A stretch of 64,000 nt of DNA from Epithemia pelagica (GCA_946965045.2 OX337237.1:1240001-1304000); one strand, 5' to 3'; counted from the first letter of the stretch, positions 54,875 to 64,000 are shown. The notes: a model not told the origin generated them from the letters alone. Numbers and translations are program-made.

Positions 54875-56018
54875 CGGTATAGGTGACCACCTATTAGTCG
54901 TATGTACGTCGTCCGCAAACTGTCCCCCCAATGGAGATTTTTTTCTCGATTCATATCCTATTTTCCATAAAAAATCAGAAAGGACACGCCGGCATTTCCT
55001 TGTCACATTTCAAATCAGTTTGAACGGCCCAGCGTGCATGACGGTTGCCGTTGGTGGTTGGTGTTGGTGCACGACACTCATAAAACAAACAAACCTCCAG
55101 TACAGCGGCCATGTCCATGGCAATTCTTTCAATGGCATGATTTTTCAGCTTCCATGCTACCCAGGTACGTCAAGAAAGACAGTGCTGCGATTGGGCTAAG
55201 AACAAGCATCTCAATAGTCCCTCCCTGTTGTTTTTGTTCGCATACACCCCTTGAGCCCCATTTTCTGGACTCGTTGCGACGTCTCACTTTTCACCAGTCC
55301 AATTTTGCTTGTAGTCTTTATGATTGATTCATTTGTAGCCCTTATACTCTGATACTAGTCTAGGTAGAATTCCTGTTCTATATTTTATCATAGGGGTAAA
55401 TATGAAGGTCAATGGTGGTGTCCTGCTCGACCAGGGATTCTCTTGTCTTTATTCTTCTCCTTCTCCTCGTCTTCACCTTGAAGAAGATACAGCAAACACT
55501 AAGAATTTGTCTCAGCGACCATTAGCCTAGAAAGAAAGTGGTGACAATCAGCCTCATGATGTAGTACTACTCCTACTCGTAAGAGTAAGAAGAAGAAACC
55601 AAATCGTCCCCAACCAAGAAGACAACTCGAACCATGGATGTGACAAGCCCTACAATCAGAATATGGGCGAAAACACTACCAATCTATAAATCCTAAGAAG
55701 AAACAGAAGGCACAAACAACAACTGAAGGAAAGACGCGCTCTGTCTACAGTCTATAATGATTCGTCCGTGGTTCATGTGCCATGGCCGATGGTCTTACCG
55801 GTACCGTGAAAGGGCCCTTCAGATTTTGCTCGCATGGTTTTTATGAGCTGTCGCTCGCGAGCGTCTGGAATTTGAATCGTCGCCCGCCAACCTTCAACTG
55901 TCACTTGCACGCCGGCCATTCTACATGACGATTTGCTTTTGGGAGATTTTATGGGGGAGAAGGACAGAGTTCTGTGCGGACGACGTACGTACGGTTTATA
56001 GGTGGTCACCGATACAGA
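54875..56018. mobile_element. Candidate non-autonomous element with 45-bp inverted ends
   Basis: 54875-54923 (GTATAGGTGACCACCTAT, then GTACGTCGTCCGCA) and 55974-56018 (reverse complement GTATCGGTGACCACCTAT, then GTACGTCGTCCGCA) are imperfect inverted repeats. C-rich tracts (CTGTCCCCCC / CTGTCC..CTCCCCC) continue inward. The interior has no transposase. A 49-codon minus-strand frame (55921-55773, starting MAGVQVTVEGWRATIQIPD) is of unknown meaning. Confidence 0.5.
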
Positions 56019-56167
56019 GCCTTTACTTCTTTTTTAGGGGAATTTGATTAGCCACTTCTACAGGGGACTCAATTATGGGAATCAGGGGCCAAAGCGTCCT
56101 GTTTTCCGAAGACAGGTTTTTTTTTTCAATTTTATTGCGACGTTTTCACTTCATTCAGGGGACGGTC

Positions 56168-57084
56168 ATGGAGAAAGCCTTTGGTTTCATTGATGCTGCA
56201 AGTATGAATAATGCAGATGCAATCAGCGTCTTATTTTTTGGATATGTGGTCGGCACGTTTTTATATCCGACTCTTGCAAAACGGGAAATCAGAATACCAA
56301 CTACTTACAAATTCGCTCTTGGTTCAGGACTTGGAGCAATCGCTATTGGGTGGGCTTTATTTATGGAATATAAGATACGGGCTACTTTCGAGGCCACTGG
56401 AGAAAAAGTTAATATACTATGGCAGTCCGTTTCATATATTTTCATTGGTTGTGGCGAAATTTTTGCTGTATCTGCCGCATATGAAGTAGCCTTTACTGCA
56501 TCACCGCCAGAAGCAAAGGTGCTTGCCAGCGCTGTAAATCTCTTTGTATTGGAGGAATTCCCAACGTTTTGTGTATCTTTCTATATCAAGCTTCAAAAGG
56601 CTGGTTTCGTAGCATTTCGGGAAGTACAAGTATTTATCGCCTTGAGGAATATGTGACAGCTCGAATAGAGAACTATTTTTTTGTTCTTTTGTTGATTGCG
56701 TTACTTGGGGTTGCCGTCAATCTTCTTCCGTGTGTTCGGGACTTTGTGGCATCTATTGAAGAAAGGGCTAGTGATATGGTGAAGACGCCGGTAATGCGAA
56801 AGTCACCAAGATATCGAAGAAATCTGTCTCGTGACAACACTTCTGAGGATGAGGAATCACCATTGCTGAGAGTTAAGCGGCACCAGGCATATCTCAAGTA
56901 TGGTAGTGAGCCTGTGTTGTACAAACACGGCTCAATGCGAGCAGGACCTTCTTTAGGACAGACATCGATGAATCAAAAACACTTGAAAAAGAATATAATA
57001 GGGAAACTCTACAAAACTGGGGAAATTCCAAGAGTCGTTGTGAGCTCTGATGACCGCGGGTTATGTCTACAAAAGAAAAGATAG
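56168..57084 (+). pseudogene. Peptide transporter (POT/PTR2 family), C-terminal fragment with frameshift
   Basis: Seen: FGYVVGTFLYPTLAKREI, IPTTYKFALGSGLGAIAIGW, VNILWQSVSYIFIGCGEI and YEVAFTASPPEAKVLASA. Then, after a one-base frame change near 56550, CIFLYQASKGWFRSI and YFFVLLLIALLGVAVNLLPC. This order is that of the last four membrane helices of POT/NPF proton-coupled oligopeptide or nitrate transporters. The N-terminal two thirds, including the ExxER motif, are missing. Upstream DNA is the candidate inverted-repeat element. A charged tail (RYRRNLSRDNTSEDEE) ends the frame. It is truncated and frameshifted, hence called a pseudogene. Confidence 0.65.
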
Positions 57085-57113
57085 TATCTAGTAATGATAA
57101 TGTCTATAAGCCA

Positions 57114-57491
57114 TTAGAATTGAAAGAGAGATGTCAAGATGGTGGAAGGCGACTTGAGTAGAAGGCCGTGTTGGTTCTCGTACACGAAAAGCTCATTTCG
57201 TTTTTCCATCTCACGAATACGTTGGATATCTGCTTCAAGAACCTCTTGTTCATGATGCATCAAAATGACGCTTCCAATTCCAGTAAATAAATCAATAGTA
57301 TAATCCACCTTAGAGCCAGGCTTGACTCCCGTTTCCAAATAGACAAAGGATTGAAGATTCTTTATTTCCTCAAACCCAGGAGTCGCTTTCACAACACCTC
57401 GTGAGTATGAGACTAAAATTATTTCTTGCCCGTGAGCTTTGAATGGACTCGCAGGAACTTCAGGCAGTCTTTCAAATTCTCGCTTGTCCAA
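57114..57491 (-). pseudogene. ATP-grasp enzyme C-terminal fragment (tentative)
   Basis: 125 codons without an ATG at the start. The segment QEIILVSYSRGVVKATPGFE, LQSFVYLETGVKPGSKVDYT, IDLFTGIGSVILMHHEQE and IQRIREMEKRNELF resembles the C-terminal lobe of ATP-grasp carboxylate-amine ligases (RGIV..IPG...L-x-S......VKPG..V..TIDLFT..G...L.H.). The ATP-binding domain is absent. The fragment lies tail to tail with the POT fragment and next to the NTPase-nuclease cassette. Confidence 0.35.
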
Positions 57492-57807
57492 AAATGCATC
57501 AACAGTTGCCTACTCCATCGCTACCACTCCAAACAGTTCAACATGCTCCAACCGGGGTTGCGGAGGCGGCTGAAGCTGCGGTGGCATCGACGAGCGTCGA
57601 AGTAGAGGAAATGATTGTAGAAGAAGAGGATGCAACACCTTTCACGCACCCGCCGATTCGATTTGATTCGATTTTTTACATTTTTAGAGCAGTGCGCAGA
57701 TCTAGAGCTGTAAAAATAAGTACACCCTTCTTTTTTATGAATATAGATCCTCCCAAGCATAGGGGATCCCCCTAAGCCAACACAGCCACACATAGTTCTG
57801 CCAGTCC

Positions 57808-59592
57808 TCAGCCCCGGTTCGACGGGTGGCTCCACGGCAGGTCTTGTAGGCAAGAAATGTCATTTAGGGTTCGGGCTTTGACATCAATACTCCATTCTTT
57901 GGATAAACTCCTTGTCGTTCTGCAATCATGCTTCCCACAGAAACCCCTCACCTTGTCTGCAGCCACTGTTGTCGGACTGAGGTACCACATTTCAATCGAA
58001 TCAAAGTAGTCATCCAATTTTGCTCCTCTGCACAAGCCTTCAAATGAATCAACAGTATTTTCATGATCGCTCACATGAACCTGTACACCAATTAGACGGG
58101 TTGTTCCCATGTACCACAAAATGTCAACAGCCGGGAAGTTGGGATCAGTTGGGACCATTACCCCACCCAATCCAACGAACTTGGAAGAGCCAGGAAGTGT
58201 CTTCCCTGAAAACCGTTTCGCATTGGAAGGGATTGTCGCTTGTTGAACCGATTCATCATCATTCACAGGGACATCAAACTGCCCCTTCATGCAACGTCGG
58301 ATGACAATCAACTCGAAGTGACGGCCCCGAGACCCTTGGTCAACATCGGGGTTCTTGCAAACTTGCAGAAGTTCTTCCTCGTGTTTTTCGATGTGGGCCA
58401 TGACATCATCCCAGAATTTTTCCATGTACACTTCCTCTACTAATGGGAACAACGGCTTGTAGCAGTGTTTACGACCAACTGGATTGTCCACAAAGTACTT
58501 CCTGTCGAAGATGGGTGTGGTAGTTGGGCTCTTCAAGAGAGTTTGGATGATTCCTGCAAGGAAATCAGGATAATGCCCGTCTTGTAGTTGTTCCATAAGT
58601 TTTTCTGCAGAGTTTACAATTGAATCGAACTGGGCCCGCATGTAGTGGTCTTCATTACTTTTGGCTTCCACAATTAGTCGATACATCTGCAAAGGAATTG
58701 CACCAGTCTCCTCCAGGGCCTTTGCCATCTCTCTCTGCGGAAAATGGGGGAACAATATCGTGGCTTCATCCACCTCCAATCTGATTTTGTGGTGAAAGTC
58801 TCTAAAGCCTTCATGGCCCTCCCGGTGGGAGATTTCGTTATTTGCTGAGGCACATATGATGGACATGATGCGTTTGGGCGTCATTAAACGGCCCATGAGG
58901 TTGTATGGGAAAGGTAGCTTGTGAACATCCTTGATTTGGTTGTAGTCTGGCCGCCCAAATATAGCATTTACTTCATCGAAAATGAAAATCCATTTGATGT
59001 TCCGTTTTTGGAGCATCTGATCAACAATACCAAGAAGACGAAGAGTCCAGGCTTCAGTGGTCATTGCATTGGCAATCTGAATTTGATCCGCCAGGTCCAG
59101 GGTGATACCGAACGAGGCAAAAACCACTTCCACGAAATCATCAATGCTTCCCCAGTCGTTGCAGTCTGGGAAGAACGTCACATGGTATTTGGGGCAGCTT
59201 TGAAGAAGCATGCAGAGGTTGACCAACGTGTGAGACTTCCCAATCCCTTGCGGTCCCTTCACCATGATCCCTGGTTTAAATGGTTTGCCAAAACAACTCT
59301 CAATGTCGTTTAGAAGTGTGCGGGTGATAACGGGGCGATACAACAAGCCCTTATCACTATCACTGAACCTCTCTGTGCGGAGCGAACGAGCCCAGTATGG
59401 CCGAGAGTGATCATTGGGAATGCGATAGATTCTGGCTTGTTCCGGATTATCAGTAGCCGCGCCAGTATCGGCTTCACTCATAGTTGCATCGACCCCATCG
59501 TCCCCAGGTGATGGCGTCGGGTAGAGAGCTTCTACAGCCGCTGGCAGTCTGGCTTGGATGATTGCGGCTGCAGCGATTACAGGGTCCTCCAT
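57808..59592 (-). CDS. Crinkler/RHS-like P-loop NTPase with C-terminal PD-(D/E)xK-type nuclease domain
   Basis: An intact 594-residue frame from the ATG at 59592. Seen: an acidic variable N terminus (1-60) and a STAND/AAA-like NTPase with Walker A GPQGIGKS (113-120) and Walker B IFIFDE (202-207). A sensor-like MSIICASANN follows, then a helical middle, then a nuclease-like C terminus with E427 (RGRHFELIV), D490 (FPAVDILWY) and Q504-V-H506 (GVQVHVS), the D-Q/E-x-K/H pattern of restriction-endonuclease folds. Family knowledge: this NTPase+REase pair typifies Crinkler effectors of oomycetes and RHS proteins of trypanosomes, and has been linked to transposons. No LxLFLAK-type N-terminal header is present. 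It is divergent from the transposase ORFs, 485 bp apart. The catalytic Lys of PD-(D/E)xK is His here. Role (effector, genome conflict, or transposition helper) is unresolved. Confidence 0.75.
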   Translation of the reverse strand: MEDPVIAAAAIIQARLPAAVEALYPTPSPGDDGVDATMSEADTGAATDNPEQARIYRIPNDHSRPYWARSLRTERFSDSDKGLLYRPVITRTLLNDIESCFGKPFKPGIMVKGPQGIGKSHTLVNLCMLLQSCPKYHVTFFPDCNDWGSIDDFVEVVFASFGITLDLADQIQIANAMTTEAWTLRLLGIVDQMLQKRNIKWIFIFDEVNAIFGRPDYNQIKDVHKLPFPYNLMGRLMTPKRIMSIICASANNEISHREGHEGFRDFHHKIRLEVDEATILFPHFPQREMAKALEETGAIPLQMYRLIVEAKSNEDHYMRAQFDSIVNSAEKLMEQLQDGHYPDFLAGIIQTLLKSPTTTPIFDRKYFVDNPVGRKHCYKPLFPLVEEVYMEKFWDDVMAHIEKHEEELLQVCKNPDVDQGSRGRHFELIVIRRCMKGQFDVPVNDDESVQQATIPSNAKRFSGKTLPGSSKFVGLGGVMVPTDPNFPAVDILWYMGTTRLIGVQVHVSDHENTVDSFEGLCRGAKLDDYFDSIEMWYLSPTTVAADKVRGFCGKHDCRTTRSLSKEWSIDVKARTLNDISCLQDLPWSHPSNRG

Positions 59593-60077
59593 TTCCGAGA
59601 ACTAGAGGGGTTTGCTACAAATAGTACTGTTGCGGCTCCGTCGCGGCACATGCGTTCTCGACTCGAGACAGTAATACCTGTGTCGTTGGCTGGTTTCTTG
59701 ATGGAATCGGACTATTGATTCTCTTTGTTGCTTGTAGCGGTTGTGTGTGATGTAGTGAGGAATTCGTACAGGGGTGTTAGTTTCAAAAGGCAGCAATATG
59801 ATTGGGTTAGAAATGTCGTTTCATAAAAAATCACTTAGGAAACAAATGTCGTTACAAGTGTCTTACCGTGTCCCGGGAACCCATCGAATCACGGACAAAA
59901 AACATGGAGGGAAGATTCCATCAGCCGATCCGGTCGGTCCTTCACGGTCGCCCATGGCATGGCCAAGTCGACCATTGCGACAAGTCCTCTTCTGACCATC
60001 TCATGACCCTTTTGAGCATGGTCAGAAGCCTGGAAAAGAGGATACACTTCAATAAGTTAGAATAACAAATAGAGATC
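59593..60077. promoter_or_regulatory. Divergent intergenic region of the NTPase-nuclease / transposase cassette
   Basis: 485 bp between head-to-head genes. It contains ATGTCGTTTCA at 59813-59823 and a one-mismatch copy ATGTCGTTACA at 59846-59856. The same word, in both orientations, occurs beyond the far end of the transposase (63616, 63642). Confidence 0.5.
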
Positions 60078-60926
60078 ATGAGTTCTGCAGCACAATTCAC
60101 AGCGGCCAAGGCCATGGGGCCACAGTCGCAACGATACGGAAATCAGTACTCTCGTTGGCCAAAGAAGAGTTGGAAGAAGCGTTCAGGTTGGAGAAAGATG
60201 GACCTTTCGGTCATCTTTGAGTCCGACATTGACTGCCCCATCTGCAGGGCCAAGGCAAGAGGAATGGCCATCCCTCATCGCCCTCACCACCCCAGATGCA
60301 GCAAAAACACAACAACAAGGGGCAAGGGAATGAACGATGGAAGAGGAGCAGAGGTAGTGGCCTCAGAAAAGGCCCAGGCTGCCCATGCCAAAGCAATCCG
60401 CAAGCAACTTACCAGTGCAGAGAGATTGTCCGCCTCCAATGTCACACAGGAGGCACTCAACACTTTCATGGAGCATCGTCCAAATTGCTCGTCGAAAAAA
60501 GCAACGACAAGAGACGCTGAAAATGAAAAAACACAATCAACTACGGAGACTACGGCAACGGAAAGTTCTACCGTTGGTGGCGAGGAAGGCGTGTATGTTC
60601 CAACAGCCGAAGATTTCAAGTTTGAGGTAATTATGCGTGTGACAGCAGTACCTACGGAGGTGCATGTCCCACGTGCTGTGCATGCGTTGGCGAGTTATGT
60701 GACCGACACGTGCCTTGGTTCTAAGCGTTGTGTTGAGAATTTGAAACCTTTCTTCACTAATATTACCGTTACTGTACCCCCCATTGCCGACAACACGAGT
60801 GCTTTGTACGACTCGATTGTGGGACAGGAACTCCTGGTTGTTGATTGGGAGCTGTTTTTCCCCAGTCACCACTTGCGTTGTCCTCGTTGCCGGGGTAATC
60901 TCCAGCGTACGCGATCGAACTTTTAA
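60078..60926 (+). CDS. Transposase-associated zinc protein, N-terminal part (ORF A)
   Basis: 282 residues from the ATG at 60078. Seen: a basic N terminus, a Cys/His motif CPICRAKARGMAIPHRPHHPRC (about residues 54-75), a K/A/E/T-rich linker, and a structured segment (VIMRVTAVPTEVHVPRAVHA; ELLVVDWELFFPSHHLRCPRCRGN). It stops five residues after a CPRC knuckle. The next ORF resumes in the -1 frame with the partner motif YKCAGC. Inference: A and B together form one protein whose zinc domain is split by a single-base frame change at the T4A6 run 60921-60930. A genuine two-protein arrangement is possible because ORF B has its own ATG. Confidence 0.65.
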   Translation: MSSAAQFTAAKAMGPQSQRYGNQYSRWPKKSWKKRSGWRKMDLSVIFESDIDCPICRAKARGMAIPHRPHHPRCSKNTTTRGKGMNDGRGAEVVASEKAQAAHAKAIRKQLTSAERLSASNVTQEALNTFMEHRPNCSSKKATTRDAENEKTQSTTETTATESSTVGGEEGVYVPTAEDFKFEVIMRVTAVPTEVHVPRAVHALASYVTDTCLGSKRCVENLKPFFTNITVTVPPIADNTSALYDSIVGQELLVVDWELFFPSHHLRCPRCRGNLQRTRSNF

Positions 60927-60955
60927 AAAACAAGTCCCTTTTCCCCATTTTCGCC

Positions 60956-63409
60956 ATGTCTGGTCCCCCAAAGTATGCAATACTTATGGGATACAAGTGT
61001 GCCGGGTGCTCGGCTGCCTTCTATGCGAATGATGGAGAATTGCTCGCACGACTGCCTCCCTACATGGCTATGTGTTACCCAGTGGAATCCAAGTATGCTA
61101 GAGGAACATCGCATCTAGCTAAAGATGCTACGAGGATTATGGAAGCATCAATGGTAACCTATGGCAATGGGGATTACATCAGTCGGATGCTATATGAAGG
61201 AATCAACACCTACTATGAAGACAAGACAATGAGATACTATTCTTATTGTGCTGCTACAGGAAAAGAATCAGAAGACTACGTGCAAAAGGATGGTGAGTTT
61301 CTGGTTCGCTACCCACCTTTAGGCGAGACAATCCGCCAGCTATATGATGATGGAGCTAGCTCCGAATGGCAACCCTGGATGGTGTCGGACAATGAGAGAA
61401 ACACAAGAGAGATTCAAGGGGTTAGATGCCAGCACATGTTTGCTCACGACCACACCCACCAGGTAGTGAAAAATTATCCAAGACGCCTCAATGCAGCTGC
61501 AATGTGGACCATGGCAACAGAGGCAGGAGAAATTGCTTGTGCAGTGTTAGTGCACGACACATCAGCACTCGAGTTTGCACATGCTGCGGAACAAGTGCTG
61601 AGACGTACCGGGTTTTGCCCCAAGGTCATGTACTCTGACACATGGCCTTGTGGCAAGGATTTTTGGTTGTTGTTGGTTGATGACTTGGAGGGCCGTCTTG
61701 GCCTTTTCCATTTCATACAGAGGATCACCAAGACGCTCAGACAACGGCACATTGACTTTGGGATAGCCATGAAGGATTTGTTGGATGCAATCTACGAGTA
61801 CCATCCTGAAGACTTGGAGAAACTTGTTGGTTCTTTGAAAAATGGAACCATGTCAAGCTCCAAGAAACAATACACAGACGAAGAGATCAGTGAAATGATG
61901 GGAACAAAGACCTTTCGACAGAGGTACTCAAAGAACTTACGGAAGATTATTCGGGGTGGCGATACCATTGTCCTCAAGTTGGAGGAGTGGAAGTGCAAAT
62001 ACAAGTGCACTTCCACTCCTGGCAAGCCACCAGCACAAGGCCGATTGGATCCACACTCCAATCAACCTCTTTTTACGGCCGAAACACATCAAGCACTGGA
62101 AAACTGTAAAGAGAAGGCAAAGTTCCTTGCTGATCCCTTGCCCGTGGAGAAAATGTATCGTGAGATACCTCCATCACCAAGATCAAGCAACCAGCTGGTG
62201 GAGTACGTACCTTTGAGAGGAGAGAGTAAGCTCGAGAGCTTTCATGACAATTTGACGCATTTTGCCAACTGTGGCATGCGAGAAACTCTCGCAGATGCTT
62301 TGAATTTGGCAGGCACGGCCCAGTATAACAGGGCAATTCGTCACAAGATGAGAATCATGACGAAGTCTCAAGAAGAACGTTCAGTGGTGCCTGCAGGATG
62401 GGAAATGGTGGTGAGTTTTGGTAACGCATGCAAAACAAACATGATCAATATACTTGCCTCGATGTCTGGAGCTTCTCGTCCTCCCTTTCCAGAGGTTGAG
62501 AAGCTTCCAGAAGATACGGGAGAACGGTTTTTCTCCGAGTACCTGGAAACGAGAAAAGAAATCACGCAACAAGTTCCAAAGCATCCACTCAACGATCGAT
62601 GCCAGTGCCGAAAATGTGCGAGCAACAAGAAGAGGTTGCCGCATGACACGTCCATTCCATTGTTGGGTTTGGCAGAGGAGGAGTCAGAGGTCGAAGATGA
62701 AATCCAACAACAGGACAGCGAGGAGAATCCAGCCAAAATACAACAACCACAGACACAGCCAGAAACACAACAACAGACACGGCAAGAAACACAACAACAG
62801 ACACAACAACAAGAAACAGCACAAGCACAGGCAATCAGTAGCAATAAGAGAAAGGAAAGAGAGGGAGAAGAAAAAGAGAGCGACGATTTGGATGAGAACA
62901 ACACCAGCAACAAAAAGCAAAAGGTTACAAACAACAGCGAAGCCTTACCAACAACAACGATGGCAGCAACAAATCAATCAGCAGCGACAGTGCAGGATCA
63001 ACAACAACAACACAAAGAGCCTCAAAATGCAGCAAACAGCACACCTGCAATGGCAACAACAGCAAATGGGTTGGTGGTACTGCAATTGACAACAACAACA
63101 ACGACAACAAGACAGAAAAACCAACCTGTCAACCCGTACAAGCAAAATCAGCAACGGCCAACAACACTCCCCGATCAACAGCAATACCCCTTTGCATTCA
63201 ACAGCAATCCCCATGGCTGGGGTGGTCTTCAATCCGTCCCGAGATGCATGCCCACCTTTCCTCCATTCGGACCACCACCTCGTGTCCAAACCCAGTTCTG
63301 TTGCGTCAAGTACATGAAGTACTGCGTAGAACGAGGGAAAGGACGTCCACCCCATGACCGACGCTGCCTCAAACGAGCCTTGAACAAGGCACCATCTTCA
63401 TTCTCTTGA
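60956..63409 (+). CDS. DDE transposase-like protein (ORF B)
   Basis: 817 residues from the ATG at 60956. Seen: a zinc motif KCAGC, then RLPPYMAMCYPVESKYARGT (pattern of DUF6729-type domains). The candidate RNase-H-fold core follows: D165 (AHDHTHQVVKNY), D228 (VMYSDTWPC), the aromatic/His segment GRLGLFHFIQRITKTLR, and an acidic YEYHPEDLEKLV with E285 as a possible third catalytic residue. A helical part follows, with CQCRKC. Then comes a Q/T/N-rich low-complexity tail (about 590-730) and a C-terminal Cys/His knuckle, CCVKYMKYCVERGKGRPPHD followed by RRC. D-H-T...Y-x-D...D/L-x-HF is shared with large eukaryotic transposase families of the KDZ/DUF6729 type; the exact family was not determined. 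Probable role: DNA transposition. Confidence 0.65.
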   Translation: MSGPPKYAILMGYKCAGCSAAFYANDGELLARLPPYMAMCYPVESKYARGTSHLAKDATRIMEASMVTYGNGDYISRMLYEGINTYYEDKTMRYYSYCAATGKESEDYVQKDGEFLVRYPPLGETIRQLYDDGASSEWQPWMVSDNERNTREIQGVRCQHMFAHDHTHQVVKNYPRRLNAAAMWTMATEAGEIACAVLVHDTSALEFAHAAEQVLRRTGFCPKVMYSDTWPCGKDFWLLLVDDLEGRLGLFHFIQRITKTLRQRHIDFGIAMKDLLDAIYEYHPEDLEKLVGSLKNGTMSSSKKQYTDEEISEMMGTKTFRQRYSKNLRKIIRGGDTIVLKLEEWKCKYKCTSTPGKPPAQGRLDPHSNQPLFTAETHQALENCKEKAKFLADPLPVEKMYREIPPSPRSSNQLVEYVPLRGESKLESFHDNLTHFANCGMRETLADALNLAGTAQYNRAIRHKMRIMTKSQEERSVVPAGWEMVVSFGNACKTNMINILASMSGASRPPFPEVEKLPEDTGERFFSEYLETRKEITQQVPKHPLNDRCQCRKCASNKKRLPHDTSIPLLGLAEEESEVEDEIQQQDSEENPAKIQQPQTQPETQQQTRQETQQQTQQQETAQAQAISSNKRKEREGEEKESDDLDENNTSNKKQKVTNNSEALPTTTMAATNQSAATVQDQQQQHKEPQNAANSTPAMATTANGLVVLQLTTTTTTTRQKNQPVNPYKQNQQRPTTLPDQQQYPFAFNSNPHGWGGLQSVPRCMPTFPPFGPPPRVQTQFCCVKYMKYCVERGKGRPPHDRRCLKRALNKAPSSFS

Positions 63410-64000
63410 TTGACCTGAATACCTGCATGACAAACAACAAAAAGAAAAATTCGTAGTGAGTAACATCGTAGCAAAAAGAATTATGACAAGATCTTGTGCG
63501 AGGTGCAAGCAGTTCCGATTGTGATGCGAAGCACAGACTGGATACGCCTCATCACATGCTACGTAGAACCACGTGAAAGGTCATCGGATGGTCGGGAGGA
63601 TTGTACCAGTGTAGAATGTCGTTTCAATAACAAAAAGGTGCTGAAACGACATGAAGGGCTTAATAGTTTTGGAGGGGAAGTGCCTTCTCCCCTCTGAGGG
63701 AAGCTTGGAGCTTCCTAGAACATTTCATACGTCAGAGGAAACAAACGTGAGACTGCGAGCAATACGCGGATCGATTTCATGAAGGAATCTGACTTACGGA
63801 ATCTCCTTCTTCTCTCCTTCTCTCTCCCCCTCCTCTCCCCCTCTCCTCTGCCTTCTCCCCCCCTATTTTCTCCCAAGGCTGGGAGGAACTGGACGGCAAG
63901 CGGACGTGCCGACGATGGACGGACGTTTCGAGTGACGTCGACCAGCACTGAGCCAAGAAGTGGTGGCTGAAAAGAAAGCAAATCCAAGCAGGGTTGTGAA
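63410..64000. other. Downstream flank, no gene; hairpin and pyrimidine tract
   Basis: Contains the perfect 11-bp inverted repeat ATGTCGTTTCA / TGAAACGACAT (63616-63626, 63642-63652; 15-bp loop), a second short palindromic segment GAAGCTTGGAGCTTC near 63699, and a C/T-rich tract about 63800-63870. No supported gene. Confidence 0.5.
63616..63652. repeat. 11-bp perfect inverted repeat / hairpin
   Basis: ATGTCGTTTCA, 15 bases, then TGAAACGACAT. The left half also occurs at 59813-59823. Candidate transposon end or terminator-like hairpin, 207 bp after the transposase stop. Confidence 0.75.

Noticed and set aside
57443-57775. 110-codon plus-strand frame with V/E-rich segment
   Set aside because: Overlaps the ATP-grasp-like fragment and ends in random sequence; no conserved motif.
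60078-63409. Bacterial or viral origin of the cassette
   Set aside because: Q/T/N-rich tail and zinc motifs match eukaryotic transposase families and base composition matches the surroundings; no viral hallmark gene.

Overview
The window reads as nuclear DNA of a stramenopile alga, most likely a pennate diatom. It has short GT-AG introns of about 70-200 bp, ATG starts in good context, long Q/N/D/E-rich low-complexity runs inside otherwise conserved proteins, a plastid galactolipid synthase, and diatom-type genes with no known function. The species cannot be named from the sequence alone. No rRNA, tRNA or CRISPR was seen.

Layout. 1-26.4 kb is mostly host genes in spacious intergenic DNA: an Alba-domain protein (1.1-1.8 kb), a DGD-type digalactosyldiacylglycerol synthase (3.4-5.9), a large NTF2-like / triple thioredoxin-fold / TIP41 fusion (7.4-11.2), a five-pass membrane protein (12.3-14.5), an SDF2-like MIR protein (14.9-15.7), a 2.5 kb gene-free stretch, an aldo/keto reductase relic with a 155-bp tandem duplication (19.3-19.7), an orphan diatom-type protein (21.1-22.1), a sulfotransferase-like protein (22.8-24.3) and a TPR-like membrane protein (25.5-26.4). 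At 26.6-29.5 kb a defective hAT transposon sits exactly between two 200-bp direct repeats, in the space between two divergent genes.

29.8-40.5 kb is a dense housekeeping block: phosphohexomutase, eEF1B-beta, PDX1 (vitamin B6 synthesis), asparaginyl-tRNA synthetase, ribosomal protein uL30/L7 and nicotinate phosphoribosyltransferase. Intron-exon structures could be resolved by eye for most genes that have introns.

40.5-64 kb is accessory. It holds repeat-rich DNA (tandem arrays, a duplication-inversion-duplication, TACGAGTA-type palindromes), an 8-kb tyrosine-recombinase retrotransposon (Gag, RT-RNase H, YR) with a damaged gag, a 1.1-kb fold-back structure with tandem 20-bp arm repeats, a second pair of inverted repeats, broken fragments of a peptide transporter and an ATP-grasp enzyme, and finally a divergent cassette. 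The cassette pairs a Crinkler/RHS-like P-loop NTPase-nuclease with a two-ORF zinc-finger/DDE transposase-like gene.

The most notable items are that NTPase-nuclease/transposase cassette, the TIP41 fusion, the hAT insertion bracketed by a duplicated putative promoter segment, and the YR retrotransposon.
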